NCBI RefSeq assembly: GCF_003073045.1
Contig: NC_037590.1
Span: 3,498,016 to 3,562,015, forward strand
Direction: 5' to 3'
Source: Pomacea canaliculata
Taxonomy: Eukaryota; Mollusca; Gastropoda; Architaenioglossa; Ampullariidae
DNA length: 64,000 nucleotides
Part shown: piece after piece, positions 38,301-50,784 of the stretch
Position numbering within the stretch: position 1 is the stretch's first letter
How the letters are laid out: each line of letters opens with the position of its first letter
Notes under the pieces: model-generated
The model's database searches: none
The model's input: the letters and a program-made list of their open reading frames with translations, nothing else
Told to the model about the DNA's origin: nothing
Position numbers and translations under genes: made by a program

Positions 38301-41300
38301 ACCCAGCATCGGGACTAACCATGAAGACGGCCATGTTCGTGGACTGCTTCGCAGAAAAATATCAAATTAAGTATAATCCCTGACATAGGCGGACACAGTG
38401 GACCAAAAAAAAATCAACTGTCAGCAGTTCTTGGAGGACCTTTTTGACAACAAAAAGTGTCCTGGATGTTCTGATGACCCCTTCTCAGGAGATTAACCTT
38501 TCGCGCGCGGTGATTCAGGGGTCACTCGACAACACAAACATGGCGGCTACTTGAACCGCTTCAGACATGTGTTTAGACCCTATTGTAAACAAACAATCGT
38601 TTTGGTTTCCGAAGTGCTGCTCGTAAATGATTCAAAAGGTCATTATCTATCATTTAAGCTAAATTTGCCATTTAATTTGCTTTTCCCTTTAACTGTGTTA
38701 GAAAAATCCCATTTGGAGATACCTAAATTAGAACTACCAAGTCTCTAAAGGCTGTAGTCAATAGAAAAACTTTATGTTCAACCTCTTTCCAAAATCCAGG
38801 TGAGAAATGGTATGTTTAAAGACATGTACCACTAACGCAGAACAGAGTTTTGGTACTTAATAATGTATTATGAATTCAACAAATGTAAATGTATTTTGCA
38901 CACTGATTAACCTTTACGTGTCAATGAAGGTTTAAAAAAAAGTGGCATGTCCTTTGCAGGTAGATGGAGGAACTCTGTTTACGATGAAATATTCTATAAA
39001 TGGCACTATAGTTGTCAAATCGACTTTGGACTTTGAGAGATTTCCGGCTGGAAGCTCAGCGTCTGTCGTGTTCAACGTCAGCGCCAGGGTTAGTTTCTGT
39101 TTTTTAACTGCTTTGTCTGTGTGTAGCCTGAGTATGAACTTTCTTCTCTTTCCCCACCTGCATGGTCTGTTTCACTTTGCACATGTCTCTATTTGAATCT
39201 CAACTACCAACATGTAACAGCAACAATCGTTTGAACAGCTACTACATCTGTCAAAATGTACGACAGTTTATTGAATACTAAATTGTCTGTATGAAAAAAT
39301 TCAGCTTCATTGACGATGAACTATTGTTGAAATAACTTTACCACTGTATTTAAGGACCAAGGTGGATTGACTAATCAGACAACTCTTACCATTCACATCC
39401 TGGATTCGGATGATCTTCCGCCGGTATTTTACTATCCCGGATGTACTGGCGGATGTAGCGTTGGCAGCTACAAGGCTTCTATCACTAGCACACAAACGGT
39501 GAAGCTTATGTTATCTGTAGTTCTCTTATATTCCTAGTTTTGTACTTTTTATTTTTCTGAAGTCCTTGAACATAAAACCTGGTTAGCTCTGGTTGCCCAA
39601 AATACCTGACAACGACTTATATTCGGAAACAAATTAAAAATTTGCACATAATTTTCAATGCAGTGGTGTAATACATCAAGCATCAAGCCAAGGCAGTAAA
39701 ACATCAAAAAGTAAAGCAGTATATCCGAACAAGTTATGGAAAAGCTTTTACTCGTTTACTGCTTATTAGGCTGTTTTTTCCCGGTGAGCCACTTCTGCAT
39801 GTGTATCTATTCCATGAGCTGCTACGTTCTTCTTCCAGGGGGTGGTGACCAACATTTCGCCTGGAAACATCACTGCCAGAGACGGCGATACCTTGGGTTT
39901 CGCTGTGTCTTACTCCATCAAGCACGGTAGGTACGAGAGTGAGCGTGCGTGCTTGCGATAGTGTGTGTGTGTGATGTATATCTGTGTGATGTATATCTGT
40001 GTGTGTGGTCGAGCGCGTAAGTGCATGCTTGTTACGTGTTGTTACCTGGTGCGTGTATTATGATGATGCTGACTATAATGATGTAATGATGATGATGGTG
40101 ATCTCTGTCTCGCAGATTTGTCAACCCAGCGTTATACGAACAACTTGCACATTAACAGCTCCACTGGTGAATTCTCCATTATCAAGCCTCTGGGTGTCGT
40201 GAACGATTCCGAAATCCTTTTGACCATAGAGGTGACAACCTTCGTGCTTTCAAAAGTCTTGCATCTTGTCAATAGCTAAAATTGAGGTACAAGAGACTTT
40301 AAAAGGCAGGTGTAGGAAAATGCATAGAGTAGTGCTTCTATTCCCTCACACGAAACACCTTAAAACTGTGTATTTCCTGTGTGAAGTGTCTACAAAGAAC
40401 CCGGATATCCAGTGAAATTAGCCCTCAGATTTTAAATAAGTGTCGGTTGCTTGTAGCAGGTATTCCCCTTATAATGCTGATGTTCTGGGACCACTTCATA
40501 TTCCTGATTCAAGTGTATCATGTTGACATGGTGGTGACGGTCAGCGGTATTATTTTACAGGCCACGGAGATATCACATCAGAGTCGTTCGTCAATAAAGT
40601 CACTGCTTCTCAAAATTCCCGACAATTCCGTGCCCTTAAACACAACACCAACACCAGAAAAACCGACAAATGGCGACAAGGAGGAGAACACGGTGATCAT
40701 CATCGTCATCGTGCTGGCGGTGGTGGTGGCTGTCGTTTTAGTCGCACTTGTCGTTCTCACGGTCCTCGTGAGGAAGTTTAGTAAGAAGGCCATCCATCCC
40801 AAAGAGAAACAGCCTCAGGGTAAGAGGGATTTAAGAGAGAGGCTGAGAAGGAATAAGGGAGGGAATGAGAGCGTAAGAGTGAATGAATGTTTGAGTACAT
40901 TTGGGATACAGATAGCATTAATTTTATATTTTAATATATTTTCTATTTGCCTGACATTTCTTTCTTTTGCTTAGGGGCCCGATATTAAATTTGGATTTAA
41001 TTTTGATTTTAATATTAATATCCATTTTCCACAATTTCAATTGTTTCTCTTTTCTTGCTCTGATTACGTATTATTAGGAGTATACTTGCACATAGCAAGC
41101 GATGCTCTAAAACATGTTATACTATCGTCATTATTGTTATTCTTATCATCATTAATCGCCTTGTCCAGAGCGAAGGGTATCGCAAGGGTCTTATATTGTT
41201 ATATATAACCATAATGTGTTTAATGTTGTCTACTGGATTGCTGGCTGACAACAGACACTGGCAGTGAGGGCAGCCAGGATGTGTTGACCAAGCAAGGCGA

Positions 41301-42210
41301 CATCAACAGCACAGACAGTGGCCAGATGTTCGCCTCGACCGCCGCACTTCACATGATATCTAACGGAAGTGTTGCCCCGGAACAGTCCAAGCTGCTGCGC
41401 GGTGGCAGGAAGTGGCGTCGCCGTGGCAGTACGTCCAGCCCAAGATCAGAGAACTCAGGAGGTGATGACAACACGGCAGACGATCGTACCTCGTCCACCA
41501 GCCGACTATACGACAGCGGCACTATTTCTTCCGTCGGCTTCCAGAACGAAAGTCTGTACGACACCCCGACATTCGCCAACGGCTTCGCACAGACGGGAGA
41601 GCTTGATGACGAGCGTTATGTCCCTTTCCCCGCCATCCACCTCCCTGGACAGAACCAGGACAAGAAGAGCCATCGACGTTCTCGTAAACAGAAGAAGCTG
41701 GAACAGGTGAGATGACTTTTCAACTGGGTGATTAAATCCTCAGCATGCAGTCGGATGGAGGTGACAATACAGTCCAGGTTGTTGATCATTTTCATAGCAA
41801 CTGATGGCGCCGACAGGGTAGTCAGGTTGATGTGTGCTAGAATGTACTTTCCAACTGGTTAATTAATCAGTAACGTGCTTTCAGATGGAGGAGAGAGTAG
41901 TAAAGGAAATTTTATACCCTAGATTATGGATACAATACACGGGTAATATACGGGTAGTTTTTACGTGTCCGAAAGTCTTTTTTACGAGTGTGATTGAATA
42001 TCATTAATTCTGGCAATATCTCTTTTTCAAAAGGCGCAGAGGATTAAAGAAGAAGAGTTTGACGGTACCAAGTCCTATCCAATGGACGCTGACCCCACCT
42101 TCTTCACCGAGGCGAAAAAGACAAAGGTCAAACTGTCGACGCGGCGTAAACCCAACACGGGACTGGACCCGAAGTTCTGGCTGACCGTCGACAACGATTT
42201 CATGGACTAA
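35364..42210 (+). CDS. Cadherin-like type I membrane protein, copy 2 (13 coding exons, 656 aa)
   Basis: Coding exons: 35364-35430, 35586-35648, 36216-36418, 36968-37033, 37369-37452, 37883-38005, 38960-39088, 39355-39498, 39839-39926, 40116-40231, 40561-40819, 41255-41706, 42034-42210, all in phase. A signal peptide of about 23 residues is followed by three EC-type repeats: EC1 ending VEPVNEFYPEF; EC2 with NATDRD, LDFE, SARDQGG and HILDSDDLPPVF; and EC3 with TARDGD. A short cysteine pair (CTGGC) lies between EC2 and EC3, and many N-glycosylation sequons are present. The membrane span (about residues 406-431, VIIIVIVLAVVVAVVLVALV...) follows a Thr/Pro-rich stalk. The cytoplasmic tail is about 225 residues, Ser/Arg/Lys-rich, and split over two extra exons compared with copy 1. 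Exons 1-10 have the same order and phases as copy 1, and exon 7 is 129 nt in both, so the pair arose by tandem duplication. The likely role is surface adhesion or recognition; no ligand can be named. Confidence 0.84.
37622..37765 (+). mobile_element. Probable LINE 3'-end fragment
   Basis: The stretch CCGCCAAGGACGGTCCCAAG followed by CCCGG, GGAGGAG and GATGGCCTATGCCCTAGGAG resembles the 3' untranslated ends of a widespread invertebrate LINE type. It terminates in an A-rich tail (AAAAGAAATACAAAAAAGTA). It lies in an intron of cadherin copy 2. The assignment is from pattern memory only. Confidence 0.4.
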
Positions 42211-42807
42211 CGGGTCACTGGACTCGTGACTGCGCATCAGGAACTTTTGGTCCTCTCTATATCAATCAGTCTTCTGTACAACTGAGTCACTGAGCCAACA
42301 ACCCGACAGGAGTTCTGAACATCAAAAGTTGGTCCCCAATGTCGTTTCACTCTTTCAGACGCACGTGTGACACGTGTATCATCTTTCTGTCTTCATGGAC
42401 AGTGTGAAATCACTTCGGTGGCCCCTGGGCGTACAGCACGGGACAGAGACCATGGTGTGGCAGTTAGGATCTGTACATCTTGTGCCCAAAAATTCTTTAT
42501 GTGTCCTCCACTCAACATAAACACGTTGCCCAAGATTTTATAACTTTGAGAAAGAGATAGAGACAGATAAGCAAGAGAGAGAGAGACAAAGAGAAGCTAC
42601 AAAATACATTTACTAGCCTTCTGTGATATGAAAAACGTTTCAGTCCATGTTCATCAATTCTGCGAGTAGTGTCGAACAATATCGTCTCAATAGAGAGTCC
42701 GTCCATTTATACTAGATATACTATACTAGATATTTTATTTGGAATTGTCTTTAGATTGCCACGAAGCGCATATAACACTCCAAACAAATTTGAAATTTTT
42801 GTGATAT

Positions 42808-42813
42808 AATAAA
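42808..42813 (+). promoter_or_regulatory. Poly(A) signal AATAAA, cadherin copy 2
   Basis: AATAAA about 600 bp after the stop codon, followed by a T-rich stretch typical of a downstream element. It implies a 3' untranslated region of roughly 620 bp. Confidence 0.6.
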
Positions 42814-42819
42814 GGTTTT

Positions 42820-44600
42820 TTCTTCCTTATCACTTTGTCGTTTTTCATGCTTCCTTTCTTAAATTGACATCATGTTACTGACTTTCATTGTGATTATTCT
42901 GTGGTTCAGTGTGGCAAAGTTGAGGTGTTTGTACATTAGTCTGCATATGATTCATATTTAAGGTTAATTTCGACCAAAACATTTAACTTGCCTTTAAAAA
43001 AGTTGACCTGGCAACCCTCAAAAACATTCTTCTGATAACTGATGCGACACCTGCGAAGTGTTAGTTCGTTGAAAGACAAGCCTGCCTGTCATCAGAAAAA
43101 GGCGTTGGTACATAAAAAACCAATGTCCCTTTCATCCCCGGTGATAACAATATAACAAAATAATAATCATTTTGCACAATAGTTTATGGCTAGCTATAAA
43201 TTTTTACGTTGTTTATTATAGTACCTTTGCTCTAAAATGTTTTTGTATATTCATGTTAGCTGACATAAGGAAACCTACATTGTTTGATTGCTTTCGATTA
43301 CTTGAAAGGAAGGTTGATTTTCCCAGAAACGGTCTACTCACAGTCGCGATGTAGTCTGGCCTACATTCAATGGCAGGTGGGAAAACTTTATCAGTCCTGG
43401 CTTACATGAGATATCCGTGTAATACACCATGGAAAGAAGTCATTAGACAATTATTTCTAACGAAGTCCTCACTTCCTATTGCATTCACGCATGCTGATCA
43501 TCTCTCAATGAAATGGGTTAATCTTTGTCTAATGTGTTTTAGGTTTCGCTGATTTTGATGGTGTAGAGGCTGAAGTCATTTGAGGGTCTCCTTAAGTATG
43601 TTTTGGAGAAAATAGTTTATCTTTTAGTGTCAGACATAAAGACAGTAGGGAACAAGGGCAACCGTTTACGGTTACTTATCAATATGTGCCTGCTTCACTG
43701 AAGTACCTGGACACGAACATGAACACATATGGTTCATGGAAATAAAATGTAACAACACTGCTTGCCAGCGGTTAGTTCGAGAGGTTGGTTTCCAAAACAA
43801 TCTACGGGCCATATATGCAAAACCAGTTTCCAGGATGTTCACATCAGCACACCGCCAGATGTCTCACCTGTAGCCATGACGCCAAATTAAAAAAAAAAAA
43901 AGAGGCATTGCGTTCATCATCACGTGACTTCCTGCCTCGTCGGTGACATCAGCATGCCAGAAAAGTTGGGGGAAAGTTGTTCGTTTGTTACCAACAGTCG
44001 TTCGTTCCAAGAAAAAAAACCTTATTTACTCCATTTTCTTGTTAATTCGGACCTATACTCGCAGCTGGCGGCAGCGTTTGGATATACAGTTGACGGGTTG
44101 TCGTGCCCTGCTGTCGGCATAATCAAAACTGTCAATACGCTCACTGCTTCGCGGAGCACGACAAGCTGTTGACAGCCCCAGAGGTAGCGACAGGAACAAG
44201 TGCGACGACAGGTGCTTGGAATACGTGCGAGAGAAAGGTCACAGTCGAGTTCACCTAAAGGTTACAGCGTGCTTTTGTTTCTACCTCAAAGGTAGATGTG
44301 TGCCTCTAGTTCACAGGCTCGACCCCAGGTGAGACTAAGTGTGGAAATAGTTTGGCAGCTAGCATTCACTATGAACAACAGTACATGAGCAACAAAGACT
44401 GTGCAGAGGATATCACCCATGTAACAACGTATCAACGTGTTTCCTTTTCCTAGGTGAATCACATTCTCGCTAAATTTATATTGTATTTAAAAATTAAAGT
44501 CAGGTCAACATAAGCCAGCACTGTACTCGTTACGCTTGTATTCCGATTGAACTTTGTAAGTTATTACTATGTCACCTGTTCGTGTTTCTAAGCGTGGAGA
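42820..44600. other. Gap between cadherin copy 2 and helical family member A
   Basis: Mostly AT-rich sequence with no recognised gene. The promoter and any untranslated first exon of member A presumably lie at the right-hand side. Confidence 0.5.
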
Positions 44601-44656
44601 CTTGTGTCCGGAACTTCTCCAGCTCCCCTTCATCTCCCCCTCGTTCACTGTGAACC

Positions 44657-45965
44657 ATGATGGCAATGCTAACCAGCAAGGATGAGTTGTTCTTTAAGTG
44701 CGCCTTACAGACCTACAAGCTGGAGAAAAGTGCGGAAACTCGAAAACACCTGCAAGAGGTTCTGGACTCCTTGAAGGCAAAGTAAGTGTGAGTTGATTGT
44801 CAATAATGCGTCTGTGCAAAGATATTTCACACCTGTGATTCGGTAAGTAACATCTGAGTTACAGTAACTGGGTTACATGTTACAGCACTCACCCAGGCAG
44901 TTTAGTTCCGGTTACACATTCCCCGCTGTACTGCAAAGAATGAGCTTCTCCCGCTCGGAAGAATGTCTCCGCTCGTTGTACCCATACGAGAACAATTATG
45001 TTAGTAACATATATGGGAACGATTCACGTTGTACTCTCGTGTGATCACTACTTCGCACTGAAGATGTTATCTTATCTCCTGTTTTTTAAATTTCAGTGTT
45101 GGTTAAGCAATTTGGAAAGGGCTCTCACTGCGTGTGTGCGTGTGTGCGTGTGTGCACATGCTCATGAGGATGAGTCATGATGTGGGATGGGTATGAGATC
45201 AATTGAAAATGCGTCTGTGTGTATGCGTGAAAGAGAGAGCTACATATAGGCAGGAAGCGAGGTGTGAACGTGACTTGCAGCCTGTACAAGTGTAGGTGTA
45301 CTTCAACTTTATCTACATGAAAGCTAAGCTATGTATCTTTGCTATTACCATGCTTGCCTGCACTTGTGTGCAATGTCACGTGCAGGTATGGGGAGCTTCA
45401 TGGTTGCATTCCATTCAAACGCAAGCTGATAAAGAGAACAGTCAAGCGGGCGTCCAGTGCAGCCTCCAAAGTGCTCGCTGACGAAAGTTGCGATGAACCT
45501 GGCGACGACGAGCAAGGACATCTAGCCACAAACATGCAAGTGTGGATCGACAATCAAAAGGCCTTTGGACGTATCAGTGAAATTAAAGCAGGTTAGAAGT
45601 CTGACCTTGTTGAATGGAAGACTTGCAACTGCCAACTTGTATGGGCGCATGCGTGTCTCATACCAATATTTAACGAAGCACAATTTATTGCTCACCGTCT
45701 CATTATCTCTCCTTTTCTCGCTTGTCTAGGTCTTATAAAGCAGGGTTTGAAGAAGGAGGACTTGGTGAAATACCTGAAGGAAGAGACCTCTGCGCATGAA
45801 AGGGACAAGAGCATCACAGATCATATGAGAAATTTGGTAATGATGGTGGAGAAACTGTACCCGGACTACAAAGCGAATGTGTCAACCACTCGGTATCTCG
45901 GACTGAAGACACAAATAGAAACTATTATTGAAAAATATGATATAGAACTTCAGCGTGTGACTTGA
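44657..45965 (+). CDS. Unrecognised helix-rich protein, tandem family member A (3 exons, 188 aa)
   Basis: Coding exons: 44657-44781, 45386-45591, 45730-45965, with intron phases 2 and 1 and a gtaagt donor at the first intron. The product is charged, lacks a signal peptide or membrane span, and alternates Lys/Arg/Glu-rich amphipathic stretches, so it is probably all-helical and cytosolic. Landmarks shared with member B are KYGELHGC, then RASSAASKVLADES at about residues 60-75, and KKEDLVKYLKEE in the last exon. The first ATG has two further in-frame ATGs within four codons (MMAML). A poly(A) signal lies 54 bp past the stop. I do not recognise the family. Remote resemblance to the TNFAIP8 helical fold was considered, but the order of conserved motifs does not match. 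The gene structure is well supported; the function is unknown. Confidence 0.75.
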
Positions 45966-46018
45966 CATTTTGACTTTTAATGTACAGTGTTTTTTGGGGC
46001 AAACCAAACCATGCCACT

Positions 46019-46024
46019 AATAAA
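46019..46024 (+). promoter_or_regulatory. Poly(A) signal AATAAA, helical family member A
   Basis: AATAAA 54 bp after the stop codon, implying a very short 3' untranslated region. Confidence 0.65.
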
Positions 46025-46442
46025 CAGACATTTATCAGCAAAACATTATTGAGAAACATTTACTCAGCCGTGAAAGCATAAACAAAGCAGATCTTTTCAC
46101 TCTTTGCACTGTAAATCCTGAATAGCAATGTTCAGACAAAAACATGTCTTCGTGCTACTTCTTCTACCATCTTCGGGTCACAGGAACAAATCTTCGACTC
46201 TCGGTTACCGAGTAGTGCTTTGATGATTGTATTTAGAGTTAGAATCGGGTGCAATTTGTTTTAATGATTGCTCGGTGCAGTGTATAACTTTTCCAAATCT
46301 GGGTAAATAATTCCCTTTCCTTCTCGATATTCACACCTATTCACACCTACAAACATAACCATGAACAAAACAGGGCAGACTCATGACGTCACCTTCGTAC
46401 ACAGACTAGCCTCATTAACATATGGTCCCAGCTCTCGCAGTA

Positions 46443-46500
46443 GTTCAATTCAATTCAATACAACTTTATTCATCCACAAGGGCAATTAGTTGTGGCCTTC
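46443..46500 (+). repeat. CAATT-rich dispersed-repeat-like segment
   Basis: Three CAATT units precede acaactttattcatccaca and agggcaatt, a sequence type that recurs at the ends of non-LTR elements in aquatic animals. It may be a retroelement terminus. No coding remnant is visible beside it. Confidence 0.3.
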
Positions 46501-47649
46501 TCAGCATAAACGCATGCATGTACAATTCTGACTTGTATGTTGCTGACCTCTTTCTCCCCATATTAATGTTTGTATTCGAGTATTTTGACAAGAGAATTGG
46601 TGTACCTACCTAGATTGAGCAATAATACCCTGCACCGAGATTAACCGAATAATTAAAAAAGCAAGTGTAACCAACCAGTCCTTTAAGTATTTATCCACTG
46701 ATGCAGTATTCAATCCAAAAGGTCTCGAGATATTGGGGATATTTGTATTTATTGTCCATGAAAACCATTTTACCGATATTTGTAATAAACTACCTTAATA
46801 ATACGCATATACCTGCTTGTGTATGAGCTGGAGAGAATGTTATTAGGTTTACATTTTTGGATAAGTCGCCGTGTGAATGTAGAAACTGTTATAAGCATCG
46901 TTTTTCCTAACTTCCCTGTCTGTTCGTGTTCCCCAGAAACCTAAAGCAACAAATTACTTCCGGTAACTTTGCCAGCTATGCGTAAAATACAAACATTCCG
47001 CGTAACAGAGGAAATATTTTTACTTAAAAACACTTTATTGTGATAACAAAACATTCTTCGTAGCTGCGAAGCAGTTTGTCCCTACAAAAGAGCTGAGTGA
47101 GGAGTTTTGTGTATATATATACAGAGAAGCATGAGATGCTGGTCGATATTTATATGTCCTTCAGCAGATAATTATAGGTCAAAGGTAAATGCAAAGTGTC
47201 TCATTACCTACTGACCGTAAGGGCGCGAAATCGTAGGTCTAGGGCACAACACAGCCCAACCCTCTTCTACCGCTCCACTGTAAAGAACTATCCTAGGATT
47301 TATTACTATTACCTAGGTAACAAATTTTAATGCCTTTTCACCTCTTAATGGTAAACACTTGATTTATACAGCGCACACTCATGTTCGTAGAGGAGCCTGC
47401 TCTTAGCGCTTGAAACAAGAACGAGACATGAACAACATATGAAAGACGGAAAGATGAACAAAAGTACTGATGACTAATAAAATACAAATATAGATAATGC
47501 AAAGAGGATGAATCGGGAAACAAAAACTGTCAAGAGTTTTGTTAATCTGCAGATGGAGAGGATTGGGAAACTTGCCAGTAAACGAAAATAAAGGAGGGGT
47601 ACCAGCACTGTGTGGACTGTTGTTATGAGTAACTTTTCATATCAATAGT

Positions 47650-47940
47650 AAACAAAAAAAACAGCTCAGGAAATTTGAGAAAAAATGTATAATGGAGAAA
47701 AATACCTTGTACATTCAGGGCCACAAGACAGACATTGCTAATGTGTCTAATGAAATCACGAAATGGGCCGAGGTTGCTCGGACTTCGCTATACTCCGGGG
47801 GAGCAGAGGATGTTTGCAGGCTGCTTACGACAGGACAAGACTTCTTTCCTGATGGTACAAAGCTAATGACAATCTTTGTAGTCCCCAAACTTGATCAACC
47901 TATAGGTGACAATGATGTAAGACCGAAATTATGGTGTTGA
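47650..47940 (+). other. Isolated coding-like exon or ORF, unknown
   Basis: An open frame from an upstream stop through ATG 47692 reads MEKNTLYIQGHKTDIANVSN, then ITKWAEVARTSLYSGGAEDV and FFPDGTKLMTIFVVPKL. Composition is balanced, without simple repeats, unlike the other intergenic frames here. A possible donor (gtgaca) follows at about 47906. It lies between helical members A and B but does not align with them. It could be an exon of an unrecognised gene, a retroposed fragment or a chance frame. Confidence 0.3.
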
Positions 47941-50784
47941 AAGTCAGTTGAAAGAAGTTGATTCAAATGAAGCCAGAAAACACTGAAGGAGAGAGGTGTG
48001 GGGAGCAAAAGGTGGTAGGGGCAGGAGGTGGGTAATGGTGGCGACAGTGGTGGTGGGACGATGAGGAGCAACAACAGCAGCAATAATTAGACTAGGGATG
48101 TTGATGGGTGATGGGTGATGGGTGATGGGCGGGAGGGAGGGAGCTACCTATGCTAATGAAGGTGATGATAAGCAGTATGTCCACACTCCAGGGATCAGTC
48201 TGTTTATGGACAGAGTTAAAAGGAGCATGCGAGTGTCACAGTGTTTGGCAGTTCGCCAGACTGCACATCGAAAAACTTACAACTGTGTATGTCAGTCCGC
48301 TTTACCTGCCTGAGAGCAAATAAGAAGTTACACCACATGGTATGTCTTTTGCGTCTGCTGTTTCTCTAAGACACATATTACTACAAAATCTCACATCAAT
48401 CGTCGTCGTCTTAACGTTTGTCGACCTGCTTATTAGCGTTTAAGGTTCAAAATATTCAAAAGAACGATAATTTAATTTTTATTTTTGTGATGACATCCAG
48501 TCATGAACAAGTCATGAATTTCAATTCGAGTGACACTATAATAATTGTTTCTGTTCTGCATGGTAACACTTCATGTTCTCCGACTGTAAGAGAAACGCCG
48601 GCAGAAGGTCCAGCAGAGAAGACTTGGAGGTGAAATCACAGACAAGTCCAGATAAAACACTCGATCAACAAATCATCGTCTCTGAACTCAATTACATTGG
48701 TCCATGTCATCGGTGATTTAAAAGCGAGGTCCTTTATCGCAGGTGCAAAGGGTGGTGGTATTTGCAGGCACCAGCAAAGCAGACCAAACAACAGCAGCAA
48801 AGCTCCTTTTCACACAGAACACAGGTAAGAAAATAGCTGTAAAAAAACAAGCCTTATAACAAACATTTATAAAATCCTCATTATTCAGCTAACAATTAAA
48901 TATAGGGTACGTTCGCTTAACTATGACCGTTTGGTGATGGAATGATGTGAGCCTAAATATTGACTAACCCTGAGTTTGTGCCAGAAAGATAGTGTTAAGT
49001 GTCGAGCAGTTCAGAGATAACAGTAAGTTGCAGTTTAAAAAGAGGAACACTCCTGAAATCCACCTAGCGTTTGCTGGCTGCGGCTAATCATAACATTACA
49101 GAAACATATAAAATATATCCTGTTTATCCTTGGTGTTATGTTATGTTGGTCTTATAATGAGCATCCTTTCTGTATTATTCATCTGCCAGTTTCTCTGTGT
49201 AGTCTCTTTTGTCGGAGTGTGTCATCTTCTTTACCTCTTTGTTTAGTTTTGTATATCTTTGTCTGTGTTGTTCCTTCAGGAAATCTGTTTCCTGCGCGTG
49301 TGCACCCATACACACACATTATGCACCACCCACAATTCAGTTCCACCACTAACTACATACATACCTAAATAAAATGTGCATGCAAAGAGCAAGTGGCATT
49401 CAGTGGTTCTGCTCATCCTGCTGAATAACATTCAAACGGTAAATGTTGAATGAACTCTTTATTGTAATATAACCTGTCTTCTTTAGTAGTACCAGTCCAC
49501 TTCTTTGATAAACTTTACATGAACAGAACAAAGTAATATTTCTTTAACAACAATAAGTCCTCCAAAGAACAAAAAGAGGCAACACTCTATTTACTCACCA
49601 CTATTTTACAGAACCCGCTTTCTCTTCCTCGCTCACTTCTAGGTGACTGGAGGTAGACACCTGCTCAAACAAAGGTACAGCCTCAATTTACGCTGGTTAC
49701 ATAAGTGTCAGGCTGATAGTTGCAGGGTGTTTCACCATTTGATGAGTCGCCAGTCTGGCCACCCTGGCAGGAATTCTTGTTCTCGACGATGATTATGTAG
49801 AGAAATGTGTTTCCTCCTACAGGTGATTTCGCGCTGTGCGGAAATTGGAGGAGGGTGGGGCAGAAGGGGTAAGGAAGTGATTACAGTTGCTGGTCGATGA
49901 TGCAGATGTCGGATGCTGTTTCTGATGCTCTTTTCCAGTTGTTATTCCCTGCTTTAGCGCCCATGAAGCCTTCTTAGTCCGCAGGTTGCCAAATCCTATG
50001 TTACTATGTTCCTATATTCTAGACTGGTTTATTATTCGGTTTCTTTTTTTTCTGGTTTATTCTACTTTTTTGTTTGTGCCTTTATTATTTATCTGTTTTA
50101 TCTGAATATTTGCCTTCATTTCTGAATTTCGCATCTCACATTTATTGCTAACTTGATGAACATTCTTTCTTCTGGAAAGAATTTACTCAGAATGTTGAAG
50201 AAAGAATATATAAAGCTTACCTCACTGTCCTTTCTAACTGGTCACTGCCCACTCGACAAGCATCACCAAACCGAAATAAGCAGAAAATTCGGTGTTAGCA
50301 TTTCCTTCGATGGTCCATTATCCACCTTCGAGGCAGCCATCTTTCGCACACGTCTTGAAAGGGGTGCAGCTGCAATATTGTTCAGTAAATTACCCCAAAT
50401 CGGAACCAGAAGCTGAGTGAGAACCGTTTGCAAAGATTGTGTATGTGTGGTCAATAACTTGATGTCCCGACAGCATTGTAAGCAAGTGTTTAAGAAAAAG
50501 AAGGACGGGGTCTATGTAATCAATCAATCTTCAGCTTAAAACCGGAAATCGCGCTTAAGGGCCGATTAGAACCCCTGTGAATGATCATCAACAAACGCAT
50601 GTTACAGCGAAAGGGGATAAGTCTCTATTTACTTACGAGGAAGTGTGTAGGCAAAGGCTACAGTAAACTTCTGATGTATCGGGCTGTGAAGTGTATCAAC
50701 AAGATGCTCTGTTGTAGTTAGACATGGCTGCATGAGGTGTTCATACCAATCTCCTTTTCTTGACAGAGTGGCCAGGCTCTTACA

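Larger units (their letters stand above)
46030..50760. other. Gap between helical family members A and B
   Basis: Contains the CAATT repeat-like segment, the isolated ORF at 47.7 kb, short GATGGGT repeats near 48.11 kb and a candidate untranslated exon ending at 48824 (followed by gtaaga). No fourth family member was detected. Confidence 0.5.

Noticed and set aside
40381-40974. 197-codon frame treated as one ORF
   Set aside because: Only 40561-40819 is exon; a clear acceptor (ttttacag) and donor (gtaaga) bound it, and the rest is intron that happens to be open.
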